This document shows, in pieces, positions 52,620-59,716 of a stretch of DNA of 64,000 bases. The notes under the pieces are model-generated. The model searched no databases. It worked only from the letters and a program-made list of their open reading frames with translations, and had not been told where the DNA came from. Each line of letters opens with the position of its first letter. The stretch's first letter is position 1. The translations under genes and the position numbers were made by a program. Source of the DNA: an uncultured Alistipes sp. (GTDB taxonomy: Bacteria > Bacteroidota > Bacteroidia > Bacteroidales > Rikenellaceae); the NCBI GenBank assembly GCA_900546065.1, contig URBK01000001.1, positions 62,001-126,000 on the forward strand. The letters are read 5' to 3'.

Positions 52620-52830
52620 TGGAGGGGGAGGCGAGAAGAGGGGGGGGGCATGAGAGGAGATTAGGACAGGTGAGAGGAAAGAGTGTGAGAGGAAAGAGTG
52701 TGAGAGGAAAGGGTGACAAATGAGAGGTGAAGAGGGAATGGCCAGATGGAAGAGTGAATGGATGTAATGGGCAGAAGAGGGAAATGGCTGGAGAGAGAAA
52801 CAGAATGAAAATGAAAAAGCGGACGCGGAG
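52620..52830 (+). repeat. Purine-rich tract with a 15-bp tandem repeat
   Basis: GTGAGAGGAAAGAGT occurs three times in tandem (52670-52684, 52685-52699, 52700-52714; the third has one change), inside about 200 bases of strongly purine-biased DNA. It lies 3' of DUF3467 and before the convergent DUF1349 gene. Open frames on the opposite strand just encode SSHTL-type repeats and look spurious. Confidence 0.85.
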
Positions 52831-52947
52831 GCTTCACTCCGTAAAGATAAGATAATAAATAGTTTTTATGTTGTGAATAAGAGGGGGCCGGTGCAGCAGC
52901 TGCAGTACCGGCCCTTGGTTTCATATTTCATATCATCACAGCGGCGA

Positions 52948-53607
52948 CTACTCCGCGCTGTTCTTCTCAAGCCACTCCAGACGGCGCATGTCGGGCAGAT
53001 GCTTTATGCCGAAGTGCTCGAACGTGGCCTTGAATCCCGTGCCGTCGGGTGAGGCGCCCATCACGCCGACCATGACGGGATGGTTGTCCTGCAGCCATGC
53101 GTTGCGCATCATCGTGTACTCCTTGTCATCGAACGAATAGAATATCTCCACGGCATCCAGACGACGCACGGCCTTGATCCAGATATATGGCACGGGCTTC
53201 TCCAGCGGGATGATGCTCCAGTCGCTGGTATGGTGCGTGACAACCGTACTCAGATTATATTTTCCGTCGACATACTCGATGCCCGCCTTGATATAGTTCT
53301 CGTGGTCGATGCGGAGCATCAGCCCCGCCTGATCGAAGCGCGCCTTGTAGTCGCCCGAGATCTTGACCTTGACCTCGAACTCGCCCCCGCGAAGGGTGTA
53401 GAGATAGGGCGCGTCATCGACCGTAAAGCCGTAGTGCGATATGCGCCAGTAGTCGGTCTGCGGCGTAACATCCATAACCAGAGTTCCATCCTCGATCTGC
53501 CAGTGGTCGGGCTCGTTGAACCACTGCATCTTCTCCAAAGTCTGTGACATCGCGATCTGACTTATCAACGCTCCCGCCATGAGGAGCACGAATTTTACAC
53601 TTTTCAT
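52948..53607 (-). CDS. Exported DUF1349 concanavalin-like protein
   Basis: The protein has 219 residues from the ATG at 53607 (MKSVKFVLLMAGALIS). Signal peptide 1-21 (cut near AMSQ). The jelly-roll shows WFNEPDHWQIEDGTLVMDV, FEVKVKISGDYKARFDQAGLMLR, NYIKAGIEYVDGKYNLSTVVT and VMVGVMGASPDGTGFKATFEHFGI, matching DUF1349 (YesU-like) proteins. These are thought to bind or act on carbohydrates. It follows the DoxX gene by 17 bases and is probably co-transcribed with it. Confidence 0.87.
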   Translation of the reverse strand: MKSVKFVLLMAGALISQIAMSQTLEKMQWFNEPDHWQIEDGTLVMDVTPQTDYWRISHYGFTVDDAPYLYTLRGGEFEVKVKISGDYKARFDQAGLMLRIDHENYIKAGIEYVDGKYNLSTVVTHHTSDWSIIPLEKPVPYIWIKAVRRLDAVEIFYSFDDKEYTMMRNAWLQDNHPVMVGVMGASPDGTGFKATFEHFGIKHLPDMRRLEWLEKNSAE

Positions 53608-53624
53608 ATTTTGTACCTGAAATA

Positions 53625-54074
53625 TCATTTGTCTGCTTTGCGGCCGAATATGGCATGGTCGACCGAATATCTGCCGCCGCCGAAGAGTATCAGCACGACA
53701 TATATCCCCAGAAAGAGCAGCGGCAGCGACAGCGTCGCGAAGTCGTCGAAGAGATGGTATCGCGATGCCACAAGCATATTGAATGCCAATACGATAGCGG
53801 CGGCGCGCGTAAACAGTCCCAGCACCAGAGCCGACGAACATACCACCTGTGCGAATATCGTGAGCACCAGCGACGGCACCATGCCTATTCCTATCGGGTC
53901 TTCGAAGAAGTTCTCGGAGTATTGTTCGAAACCCTCGATCTTGCCTATGCCGTATGGGATCATCATCGCCCCCGCAAAGACACGAAGTATCAACACCGTA
54001 ACCGAAACACTCCGCGGCGAGAGGGGCTCCCCCTTGAATATGACGTCCACAAGACGCCTTACAACCGAAACCAT
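53625..54074 (-). CDS. DoxX-family membrane protein
   Basis: The protein has 149 residues with four membrane helices. The DoxX pattern is visible in VTVLILRVFAGAMMIPYGIGKIEGF, VLTIFAQVVCSSALVLGLFTRAAAIVLAFNMLVA and LFLGIYVVLILFGGGRYSVDHAIFG. DoxX proteins are linked to redox or thiol metabolism, but the reaction is not settled. It heads the leftward DoxX-DUF1349 pair and diverges from the LuxR regulator across the repeated promoter region. Confidence 0.88.
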   Translation of the reverse strand: MVSVVRRLVDVIFKGEPLSPRSVSVTVLILRVFAGAMMIPYGIGKIEGFEQYSENFFEDPIGIGMVPSLVLTIFAQVVCSSALVLGLFTRAAAIVLAFNMLVASRYHLFDDFATLSLPLLFLGIYVVLILFGGGRYSVDHAIFGRKADK

Positions 54075-54154
54075 AGCAATAATGTTTTATGTTCAACCTA
54101 CGTCCACACGCCGCCGACAGCCGAAAACCGACTGCCCGAAAACCGTGATTTTCA

Positions 54155-54186
54155 TTTGCCGCAGCGCGGGCCTTTTAATATCTTTG
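54155..54186 (+). promoter_or_regulatory. Promoter copy 1 of 3
   Basis: TTTG, 20-base spacer, TATCTTTG; full consensus. It would read rightward through copies 2 and 3 into the LuxR gene. Confidence 0.6.
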
Positions 54187-54234
54187 ACTTTGTTTTAGAT
54201 AGGATGCGCCTTGGCATAGCCTAATATTAAAATA

Positions 54235-54266
54235 TTTGTCTCTGCGCCCGGCTTTCGCTATCTTTG
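54235..54266 (+). promoter_or_regulatory. Promoter copy 2 of 3
   Basis: TTTG, 20-base spacer, TATCTTTG; full consensus, 80 bases after copy 1. Confidence 0.6.
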
Positions 54267-54326
54267 ATTTTATCTTAGATAGGAGGCGCCTCGGCATAGC
54301 CAAATACGAAAAACTGCGTTTTTCGA

Positions 54327-54358
54327 TTTGCCTCTGCCCTCGGCTTTCACTATCTTTG
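54327..54358 (+). promoter_or_regulatory. Promoter copy 3 of 3, nearest the LuxR gene
   Basis: TTTG, 20-base spacer, TATCTTTG; start codon 57 bases later. The palindrome TATCTTTGCAAAGATA also gives a leftward -7 box at 54359-54366 toward DoxX. Confidence 0.75.
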
Positions 54359-54415
54359 CAAAGATAAGACGCTTCGCACCGCGTCGCAATAATCATTTAT
54401 AACCATTTTCCGGCA

Positions 54416-55198
54416 ATGGCACACCCAATGGACATAGCCGACAGGCTCAACGAAGAGTTCCGACGACAGAACTTTCCTGATCCGAGGTCCGACGACGATG
54501 CTCTCGGCCGCGGCCGCCGCCTTGCCGAGGGGTATGCCGACATGGAGCGGGCAGTGGCCGTACTAAGCGACATGCTCTCCGATACGAGCTACATCTACTA
54601 CGGGCGTTTTGCCCGCACGCTGGGACTGGGCGCGGACGCCGTCACCGCACCCGAAGGCGGACAATACATCTGCTCGATCTGGGAGCGGGAGATCTTCAGC
54701 CGCATACACCCCGACGACCTGCAGCGCAAGCACCTTCAGGAGCTGCGCTTCTTCCACTTCGTCAAGCGGCAGCACAGGAGCCGCCGCGGCGACTTCCACA
54801 TGGCTAGCCGTCTGCGCATGCGCAACTCCGACGGAGACTATGTAAACGTCCTGCACCGCATATTCTACATCACCGAGCCTGCACGCAACGCCCTTCGGCT
54901 GGCTCTGTGCCTCTACACGCCGCTCGTGTGCGACATCCCCGATGCGGGGATGATAATCGACGCGGCCGAGGGCACCGTCATCGACTTCGACACCTCGGCC
55001 GAGCAGCGAATACTCTCCCCGCGCGAGAAACAGATCCTGCGGCTTATAGACAACGGCCTGCCGAGCAAGGAGATAGCGCAACGCCTCTCGATAAGCATCC
55101 ACACCGTCAGCCGCCACCGCCAGCAGATCCTCTGCAAGCTGCGCGTTAAGAACTCGATCGAGGCGTGCCGCACGGCAAAGAGCCTGCACTTGATTTAA
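54416..55198 (+). CDS. LuxR-family transcription regulator
   Basis: The protein has 260 residues. The N-terminal 180 residues form a PAS-like domain (MERAVAVLSDMLSDTSYIYYG, then SIWEREIFSRIHPDDLQRKHLQELRFFHFV) seen in many Bacteroidales regulators. The C-terminal LuxR helix-turn-helix is at about 197-255: LSPREKQILRLIDNGLPSKEIAQRLSISIHTVSRHRQQILCKL. It has no receiver domain. Targets are unknown; the adjacent DoxX gene is a candidate. It is the last clearly chromosomal gene before the AT-rich element. Confidence 0.92.
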   Translation: MAHPMDIADRLNEEFRRQNFPDPRSDDDALGRGRRLAEGYADMERAVAVLSDMLSDTSYIYYGRFARTLGLGADAVTAPEGGQYICSIWEREIFSRIHPDDLQRKHLQELRFFHFVKRQHRSRRGDFHMASRLRMRNSDGDYVNVLHRIFYITEPARNALRLALCLYTPLVCDIPDAGMIIDAAEGTVIDFDTSAEQRILSPREKQILRLIDNGLPSKEIAQRLSISIHTVSRHRQQILCKLRVKNSIEACRTAKSLHLI

Positions 55199-55886
55199 TG
55201 CCCATACAGAGACGTACCCCGAGCCGTCAGGTAATAAACTCGCCGCGCAGGTCGATTTTCAGCATTAAAATTCGTATATTTACACCGTATAACCTGTAAT
55301 ATAACCCCCAAACGCGACTGCCAATGCACATATAGACATCGACTGACATATATTGCATGCAGGTCGGATAGTCTCCGCCCTGCGCGACATGACATAAAAA
55401 GCGTTATCTTTACTCCTGCTTGTCGGAATCTGGAAAATTTAGTTATATCTCAAAATTTCACATCTTAATATCTTATAAATTAACAATTTATATTGTGATG
55501 TGTTTTTATCAAGGAACAAATTAGGAACAGAAACACGAATTATCATATTTTCTTGTTTTTTTATTTGCACTACCTTTCTTTCTCTTCACTTGTTCGTACT
55601 TTGAGTATTTTTCCAAGTCATTTCACACGATTTTCATCCTCTCGCCAAGAGTGATTGTTGCAGTCATCTATGGATGAATAACCACAGCCAAAAGAAAAAA
55701 GGACAAATCTCTGTTTCTTTCAAGGAACATTGTTTTTTGCAAAGGTAACCATTTCCCTCAAAACACCTATACAGGCAGTCCAATATATCTGCCTATATTT
55801 AGTTTACTTTAGTTTAGCATATATATAAGCTAATAGACTAAACTAAACCTTTACCGAAGTTCTCCCCCTTACTTTTATATTCACAG

Positions 55887-55979
55887 TCAAAAGAGAAGAT
55901 AATCGCACCGATATTTTCTTTTTTCGCTGCATCCCAATTTTACGGAAGTTCCTTTTATCGTAACTTCTGCCATAGGCAT
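55887..55979 (-). CDS. Possible 30-residue ORF behind a -7 box
   Basis: The ORF encodes [20 protein letters not shown] and ten more residues, ending at a TGA. It starts 49 bases downstream of a perfect leftward -7 box (56028-56035). There is no other support; it may be chance. Confidence 0.2.
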
Positions 55980-56027
55980 TTTATCCTCGCATCCCAACTT
56001 TCGGTCTGCCTGATGAGAATTGTGTCG

Positions 56028-56035
56028 CAAAGGTA
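56028..56035 (-). promoter_or_regulatory. Leftward -7 box TACCTTTG in the element's left end
   Basis: Perfect TAnnTTTG match with no annotated gene downstream. It could drive a small ORF or RNA. Confidence 0.35.
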
Positions 56036-56239
56036 CTTGTCATGTCTTTCTTGTATTCAAGGTCACAGCCTGACGGTTCCCGACAAAATCTCCACGCTCC
56101 GCTTTGCAGAGGTCGTATTTGGTCGTGAAACCCTGCATAAAGAGCCATAACACCTTTTGAGGCGACATAATTTTCAATCAAGCCCGAAAGTAGCTGAAAT
56201 GCTAAAAGAGGGAAAATAAAAAACTTAAAACTTAGGATT

Positions 56240-56533
56240 ATGGCAAACTATGCAACAAACATTTTCTACGCAAGGACGGAAAACAAAGCAGACCTCGACA
56301 AGATAGAGGCATTCTTGGATGACACTTTTGACGGCTTTGTCAATAGACACAGCGATAGCGTGGATGCGGAGTTTACCTCTCGTTGGGTTTATCCGGAAGA
56401 AGAAATCGACAGGCTGATAGCTTCGTTGGAAGCCAAAGACAAAACTTATATCAAAATTCTGTCCTACGAATTTGCAGACGAATACGTGAGCTTCAGAATC
56501 TTCTCACAGGGTAAATGGGATATCAAGTTGTAA
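56240..56533 (+). CDS. Element-encoded small hypothetical protein
   Basis: The protein has 97 residues, starting MANYATNIFYARTENKADL. Acidic, no signal peptide or membrane helix. The opening resembles ferredoxin-like small proteins of the Api92/YubB style, but I do not recognise the family firmly. It is first of four short co-directional ORFs (56240-57340) with 12-18 base gaps, a layout typical of Bacteroidales conjugative and mobilizable elements. Confidence 0.7.
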   Translation: MANYATNIFYARTENKADLDKIEAFLDDTFDGFVNRHSDSVDAEFTSRWVYPEEEIDRLIASLEAKDKTYIKILSYEFADEYVSFRIFSQGKWDIKL

Positions 56534-56551
56534 CCCTAAAATGACAAGACT

Positions 56552-56728
56552 ATGTACGAATACGAAAAAGATAGCGAAATTATAGGTGCGCACTGCACCC
56601 TGCTTACCCCCTATAAAGGCTACTCCGAGGGAACAGTTGTCGGCGACTTCGGCAATAAAATAGTGGTACGTCTTAGCAGTGGCAAAGAGGTGGTCGAGTA
56701 CCGTGATGAAGTGATTATTTACGATTAA
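56552..56728 (+). CDS. 58-residue element-encoded protein
   Basis: The ORF starts MYEYEKDSEIIGAHC and ends EYRDEVIIYD. It is a compact beta-rich protein (YSEGTVVGDFGNKIVVRLSSGKEV reads like an SH3-like strand set). It lies 18 bases after the previous ORF and 11 bases before the next, in the same direction, so it fits the operon. Function unknown. Confidence 0.6.
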   Translation: MYEYEKDSEIIGAHCTLLTPYKGYSEGTVVGDFGNKIVVRLSSGKEVVEYRDEVIIYD

Positions 56729-56739
56729 ATCCAAGAGCG

Positions 56740-57066
56740 ATGCAACAGGTAGCAATGAAATTCGTCCAATGGGACGTACCCGAATTAGAAAAGCTGAAAG
56801 GCTGCAGGGTTTACCAGTTACGGGAACAACTTGATAACGGAGACAAGTTGAGCCGTGAAGACAAGAACTGGATTACCCGAAACGTGAAAGAGTGCATCCA
56901 TTTCAAAAGAGGTATCGCATTGATGGGCTACTTCTTTGATTTCTCCGATGTTCTCAAACGATATTTCGTGAAACAGCACGGACATATCACCGAGTATTGC
57001 GCCATTGACAAGACTGCGTTGCGCTCTGTCTTGTATGGTCGAATAGAAGACGTAGTAGAAGTATAA
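56740..57066 (+). CDS. Element-encoded hypothetical protein
   Basis: The protein has 108 residues (MQQVAMKFVQWDVPELEKL). It looks like a small soluble protein with charged helices (YQLREQLDNGDKLSREDKNWITRNVKE) and a hydrophobic aromatic patch (GIALMGYFFDFSDVLKRYF). No motif recognised. It is the third gene of the short-ORF operon. Confidence 0.68.
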   Translation: MQQVAMKFVQWDVPELEKLKGCRVYQLREQLDNGDKLSREDKNWITRNVKECIHFKRGIALMGYFFDFSDVLKRYFVKQHGHITEYCAIDKTALRSVLYGRIEDVVEV

Positions 57067-57082
57067 TTAAAATCAAAGAAAC

Positions 57083-57340
57083 ATGAAAGCAACGATTGAG
57101 CATAGCTTTTGTCCTTATTGTGACGAGGTAACAGAACTCTACTTCCGTATCATCAACACGATTCTTTTCTCAACCGATGAAACGGAACTGCGTACCGGCA
57201 TGGAACGCCTACAAGAAAAAACACGTCTTGATGATTATTTCGTCTTCGGCTATGGCAAGCATCACCTATGGGTCTGCCAAAGACGTCCCAGTAATCAAAA
57301 AAAGATTTTCGAGCATCGGGTAATCATGGCAGAATTTTGA
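57083..57340 (+). CDS. Element-encoded hypothetical protein with CxxC
   Basis: The protein has 85 residues (MKATIEHSFCPYCDEVTELY). A single C-P-Y-C pair near the N-terminus hints at metal binding but has no second pair. Last gene of the short-ORF operon; a weak hairpin (GGCAGGAA / TTCCTGCC, 57348-57378) follows. Confidence 0.65.
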   Translation: MKATIEHSFCPYCDEVTELYFRIINTILFSTDETELRTGMERLQEKTRLDDYFVFGYGKHHLWVCQRRPSNQKKIFEHRVIMAEF

Positions 57341-57663
57341 TGATACAGGCAGGAACGGGATAATCTTCCATTCCTGCCACGCCGCATTCCCTTTTTTACA
57401 TCTATCTCTCTCTTTTGGCTGCGCCATATCCTTTTGTAAAAACCAGCCATTCGTGAAAAGCTGCCGTCCGCTTTTCCGAAAAGCAGGGTTCTTTCCTTTT
57501 TCCCTTTTGTCCCCTATTCTTTCTGCCGGACGGGAACATGGCAGCACCCCGATACCCCGTTCCGCCTTTTGTCGCCACTTCGTTGATATTCCCTTCTGCG
57601 GTATCGCCACCTGTTGTCAGTTCAGTGTTCTGTTTGTAGCCACCTCTATTCAGTCCGACCGAA

Positions 57664-57807
57664 TTACACGAAAATCCCTGCCGATTCTGCGGACTTACAG
57701 CCGAAACGCGCACCATTGTGCCGGTGGACGGATTGCTCTTTCACTTCCCCTGCAACTACGGCTTTCCGCTCATTTTCAGAATAGTTTTCCGCCGAAGTCA
57801 TCATCAT
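57664..57807 (-). CDS. Possible 47-residue ORF behind a -7 box
   Basis: The ORF begins MMMTSAENYSENERKAVVAG and starts 10 bases downstream of the leftward TATCTTTG at 57817-57824. It ends SAESAGIFV. Hydrophilic, no motif recognised. The promoter placement is the main support. Confidence 0.3.
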   Translation of the reverse strand: MMMTSAENYSENERKAVVAGEVKEQSVHRHNGARFGCKSAESAGIFV

Positions 57808-57816
57808 TTTCCGATG

Positions 57817-57824
57817 CAAAGATA
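57817..57824 (-). promoter_or_regulatory. Leftward -7 box TATCTTTG
   Basis: Perfect match opposite to the ssb direction, reading into the 57664-57807 ORF. Confidence 0.4.
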
Positions 57825-58020
57825 GTATGCAGACGGGAACGACTTTGGAAGTCTTGACCAATGGCACAGCCGTACAATCTTCCTTTATCGAGCCTTCTGG
57901 TTTTGCCTACGGACAAAAATAAAGAGTATTGATGCGTCCGGCCTTGGTGCATTCCCTTAACTGCACCTACTTTTTGAGGCAGCGTAAAATTGATTTAATA
58001 ACTTCTAAAAACAATTCATT

Positions 58021-58401
58021 ATGAAAAAGATTGAAAACAATTTCGTAGTAACCGGTTTCGTAGGAAAGGATGCAGAAATCCGTCAGTTCACCAACGCAAG
58101 TGTAGCACGTTTCCCTCTGGCAGTAAGCCGACTGGAGAATAATGGCGAGGAATCCAAACGCGTTTCCGCCTTTATGAATTTTGAGGCGTGGCGTAAAAAC
58201 GAGAACACCGGGTCGTTCGACCAACTGACCAAGGGTACGATGCTGACCGTCGAGGGGTATTTCAAGCCCGAAGAATGGAGCGACCAAAGCGGTGTGAAAC
58301 ACAACCGTATCGTGATAGTCGCCGTCAAGTTCTATCCGCCCGTCGAGAAGGAGGAGACTCCTGAAAAGCCGGCCAAACCAGCGAAAAAAGGCAAGAAATA
58401 A
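58021..58401 (+). CDS. ssb: Single-stranded DNA-binding protein (element copy)
   Basis: The protein has 126 residues. The OB fold shows NNFVVTGFVGKDAEIRQF, VARFPLAVSR, ASAFMNFEAW-type WRKNENTGSFDQLTKGTMLTVEGYF and NRIVIVAVKFYPP. The C-terminus is basic (KPAKPAKKGKK) and lacks the acidic DDDxPF tip of housekeeping SSB, as in many element-borne SSBs. It likely protects transferred single strands. A hairpin terminator follows. Confidence 0.92.
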   Translation: MKKIENNFVVTGFVGKDAEIRQFTNASVARFPLAVSRLENNGEESKRVSAFMNFEAWRKNENTGSFDQLTKGTMLTVEGYFKPEEWSDQSGVKHNRIVIVAVKFYPPVEKEETPEKPAKPAKKGKK

Positions 58402-58417
58402 TCCTTGCCTTATCACG

Positions 58418-58445
58418 ACAAAAGCGGCCTTTGGGTCGCTTTTGT
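58418..58445. terminator. Hairpin between ssb and HU gene
   Basis: ACAAAAGCG pairs with CGCTTTTGT; T-rich on + and the mirror on -, so usable by both convergent genes. Confidence 0.75.
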
Positions 58446-58488
58446 TTTACTCATTACGGTGTTGTTGCACCATCTGTACTTTTATACT

Positions 58489-58770
58489 CTACTTGTTCTC
58501 TTTTACCGCATTCAGAAATGCTTTGGCAGGTTTGAATGCAGGGATGTTGTGAGCGGGAATTTTAATTGTCGTATTCTTCGAAATGTTCCGGGCCGTCTTT
58601 TCAGCTCTCCGTTTTATAACAAAGCTGCCGAAGCCGCGCAAGAACACCTCGTTTCCCGCAACCATCGACTCTTTTACATTTTCCATGAATGATTCCACCA
58701 CAGTCATCACAACCGTTTTCTCAATTCCGCTCTGCCGTGAGATCTGAGCGACAATTTCCGCTTTTGTCAT
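58489..58770 (-). CDS. HU-family DNA-binding protein (element copy)
   Basis: The protein has 93 residues. MTKAEIVAQISRQSGIEKTVVMTVVESFMENVKESM is the HU dimer half, and FLRGFGSFVIKRRAEKTARNISKNTTIKIPAHNIPAFKPAKAF is the DNA-binding arm region with the conserved proline. HU bends DNA and often assists integration or excision. A -7 box TAATTTTG lies 29 bases upstream. Confidence 0.95.
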   Translation of the reverse strand: MTKAEIVAQISRQSGIEKTVVMTVVESFMENVKESMVAGNEVFLRGFGSFVIKRRAEKTARNISKNTTIKIPAHNIPAFKPAKAFLNAVKENK

Positions 58771-58798
58771 ATTGTTCTTGATTTTAATGAATACGGTG

Positions 58799-58806
58799 CA
58801 AAATTA
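58799..58806 (-). promoter_or_regulatory. -7 box TAATTTTG for the HU gene
   Basis: Perfect leftward match with TTG 21 bases further upstream (58828-58830). Confidence 0.55.
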
Positions 58807-58837
58807 ACAAATATCCGCCTGTTATAACAATCCAAAC

Positions 58838-58942
58838 TTATTTGTCATCCCGAAAACTGCTTTTACTGAATCCGCCGAAGACGCCCCTCAAGAGCCTGCC
58901 CACTACCAAAAATACCAACAATAAAATTATAATATCTCCCAT
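58838..58942 (-). CDS. 34-residue membrane microprotein
   Basis: The ORF reads MGDIIILLLVFLVVGRLLRG and then a short VFGGFSKSSFRDDK tail. It has one hydrophobic helix (4-18) followed by a basic-amphipathic end, the plan of a genuine single-pass microprotein. It sits between HU and the recombinase-like gene, same direction. No promoter box was found. Function unknown. Confidence 0.45.
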   Translation of the reverse strand: MGDIIILLLVFLVVGRLLRGVFGGFSKSSFRDDK

Positions 58943-59045
58943 AGGTCTTATTTTTTATAGTTATATCCAACTTAAAGATACGAAAAAATAATGAATTACG
59001 CAAGTAATCTACTGATTTTCAATATCCATATTTGATTTATAAGTT

Positions 59046-59657
59046 CTATTTCCGGATGCCCGGCACGCGTCCCGGTGTTCGGTTAAGCTGAACCTTGTAT
59101 TTATTGAGAATGCTGTACACGGTGCTTTTACTCCGGACACCGCTCTCTTTCCAAATATCACGGATTGAATACCCATTGTTATACATATCCACGATTTTTT
59201 TGTCCCGTTCAGTTTTACTCATACTTTTTTTGGTAATCGGAATACTGATACTCTGCTGCAGGCGTATAATCTTATCTGACGACTTCCGCAAAACAGCCAC
59301 TTCCTCCGGTAATGCCCCGAACATGGCCAATACTTCCGCCGGTGTCGTGTCCGGAAACAATTTGTTGTCGGTGTCAATTTTATCGTGAATGGAGATAATA
59401 CGCACGACCTTGATGCGGCATAGCTCGATCAATGCCGATAGTTCCCGTAAACCACGCACGGCATTGCTGAATTTTGACACCACCAATTCGTCGCCTCTTT
59501 CAAGATTCGACATCAGTTGTTTCCATCTCGGTCTGAGCGTCTCGTGTCCGACCGATTCTTCAACCACTTGTACACACCCGTACTGGCGCATCCATTCCTT
59601 ATCCGCATCAAACGCATCGTAGGAATTCGCCTCGAATATATAACCGACTTTTGCCAT
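59046..59657 (-). CDS. Serine-recombinase-like protein with degenerate active site
   Basis: The protein has 203 residues from the ATG at 59657 (MAKVGYIFEANSYDAFDADK). The resolvase N-domain plan is visible (VGYI... then LRPRWKQLMSNLERGDELVVSKFSNAVRGLRELSALIELC), and the C-terminal helix-turn-helix is RDKKIVDMYNNGYSIRDIWKESGVRSKSTVYSILNKY. The YxRVS start of active enzymes reads YIFEANS, without the Arg and in-register Ser, and the DRLxR motif reads SKFSNAVR. It may therefore be a DNA-binding regulator rather than an active recombinase. AT-rich repeats upstream may be its operators. Confidence 0.75.
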   Translation of the reverse strand: MAKVGYIFEANSYDAFDADKEWMRQYGCVQVVEESVGHETLRPRWKQLMSNLERGDELVVSKFSNAVRGLRELSALIELCRIKVVRIISIHDKIDTDNKLFPDTTPAEVLAMFGALPEEVAVLRKSSDKIIRLQQSISIPITKKSMSKTERDKKIVDMYNNGYSIRDIWKESGVRSKSTVYSILNKYKVQLNRTPGRVPGIRK

Positions 59658-59687
59658 ATCAATATACAATATTCATGATAACAAGTG

Positions 59688-59695
59688 CAAATATA
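59688..59695 (-). promoter_or_regulatory. -7 box TATATTTG for the recombinase-like gene
   Basis: Perfect leftward match 31 bases before the start. Confidence 0.5.
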
Positions 59696-59716
59696 CAAGT
59701 TTTATTCGAGTATCTG

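Larger units (their letters stand above)
54150..54366 (+). repeat. Three tandem copies of a promoter-bearing repeat
   Basis: Each copy begins with TTTG, has a 20-base GC-rich spacer, then TATCTTTG. TTTG/TATCTTTG pairs are at 54155/54179, 54235/54259 and 54327/54351. Copies one and two continue with a TTAGATAGGAKGCGCCTYGG-type segment followed by CATAGCC. The third is truncated to a perfect palindrome TATCTTTGCAAAGATA (54351-54366). The element resembles a dispersed Bacteroidales repeat I have seen before genes. Confidence 0.85.
55199..56239. other. Gene-poor junction region between chromosome and mobile element
   Basis: About 1 kb with no sizeable convincing gene. Base composition falls sharply near 55400-55440. 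Leftward -7 boxes (TACCTTTG) are at 55740-55747 and 56028-56035. An AT-rich imperfect palindrome lies at 55798-55849. AAGGAACA occurs at about 55511 and 55721. A short leftward ORF (55887-55979) is listed separately. The left attachment site is probably in this stretch but cannot be fixed without the right end. Confidence 0.5.
57341..58020. other. Non-coding-looking spacer before ssb
   Basis: About 680 bases. It contains a hairpin at 57348-57378, a perfect leftward -7 box at 57817-57824 (TATCTTTG), a small leftward ORF just behind it, and a 6-bp stem GGTGCA/TGCACC at 57946-57967, 54 bases before ssb. Segments look familiar from other Bacteroides elements, suggesting conserved regulatory DNA. 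Confidence 0.45.

Noticed and set aside
52661..52924. Leftward ORF with SSHTL repeats
   Set aside because: Produced by the 15-bp DNA repeat; no start signal or domain.
55981..56181. 66-codon leftward ORF in the junction region
   Set aside because: It overlaps a leftward -7 box internally and shows no convincing coding pattern; it may be conserved non-coding DNA.
57402..57716. 104-codon leftward ORF before ssb
   Set aside because: Glycine/arginine-rich low-complexity translation and overlap with the better-placed small ORF; not supported as a gene.
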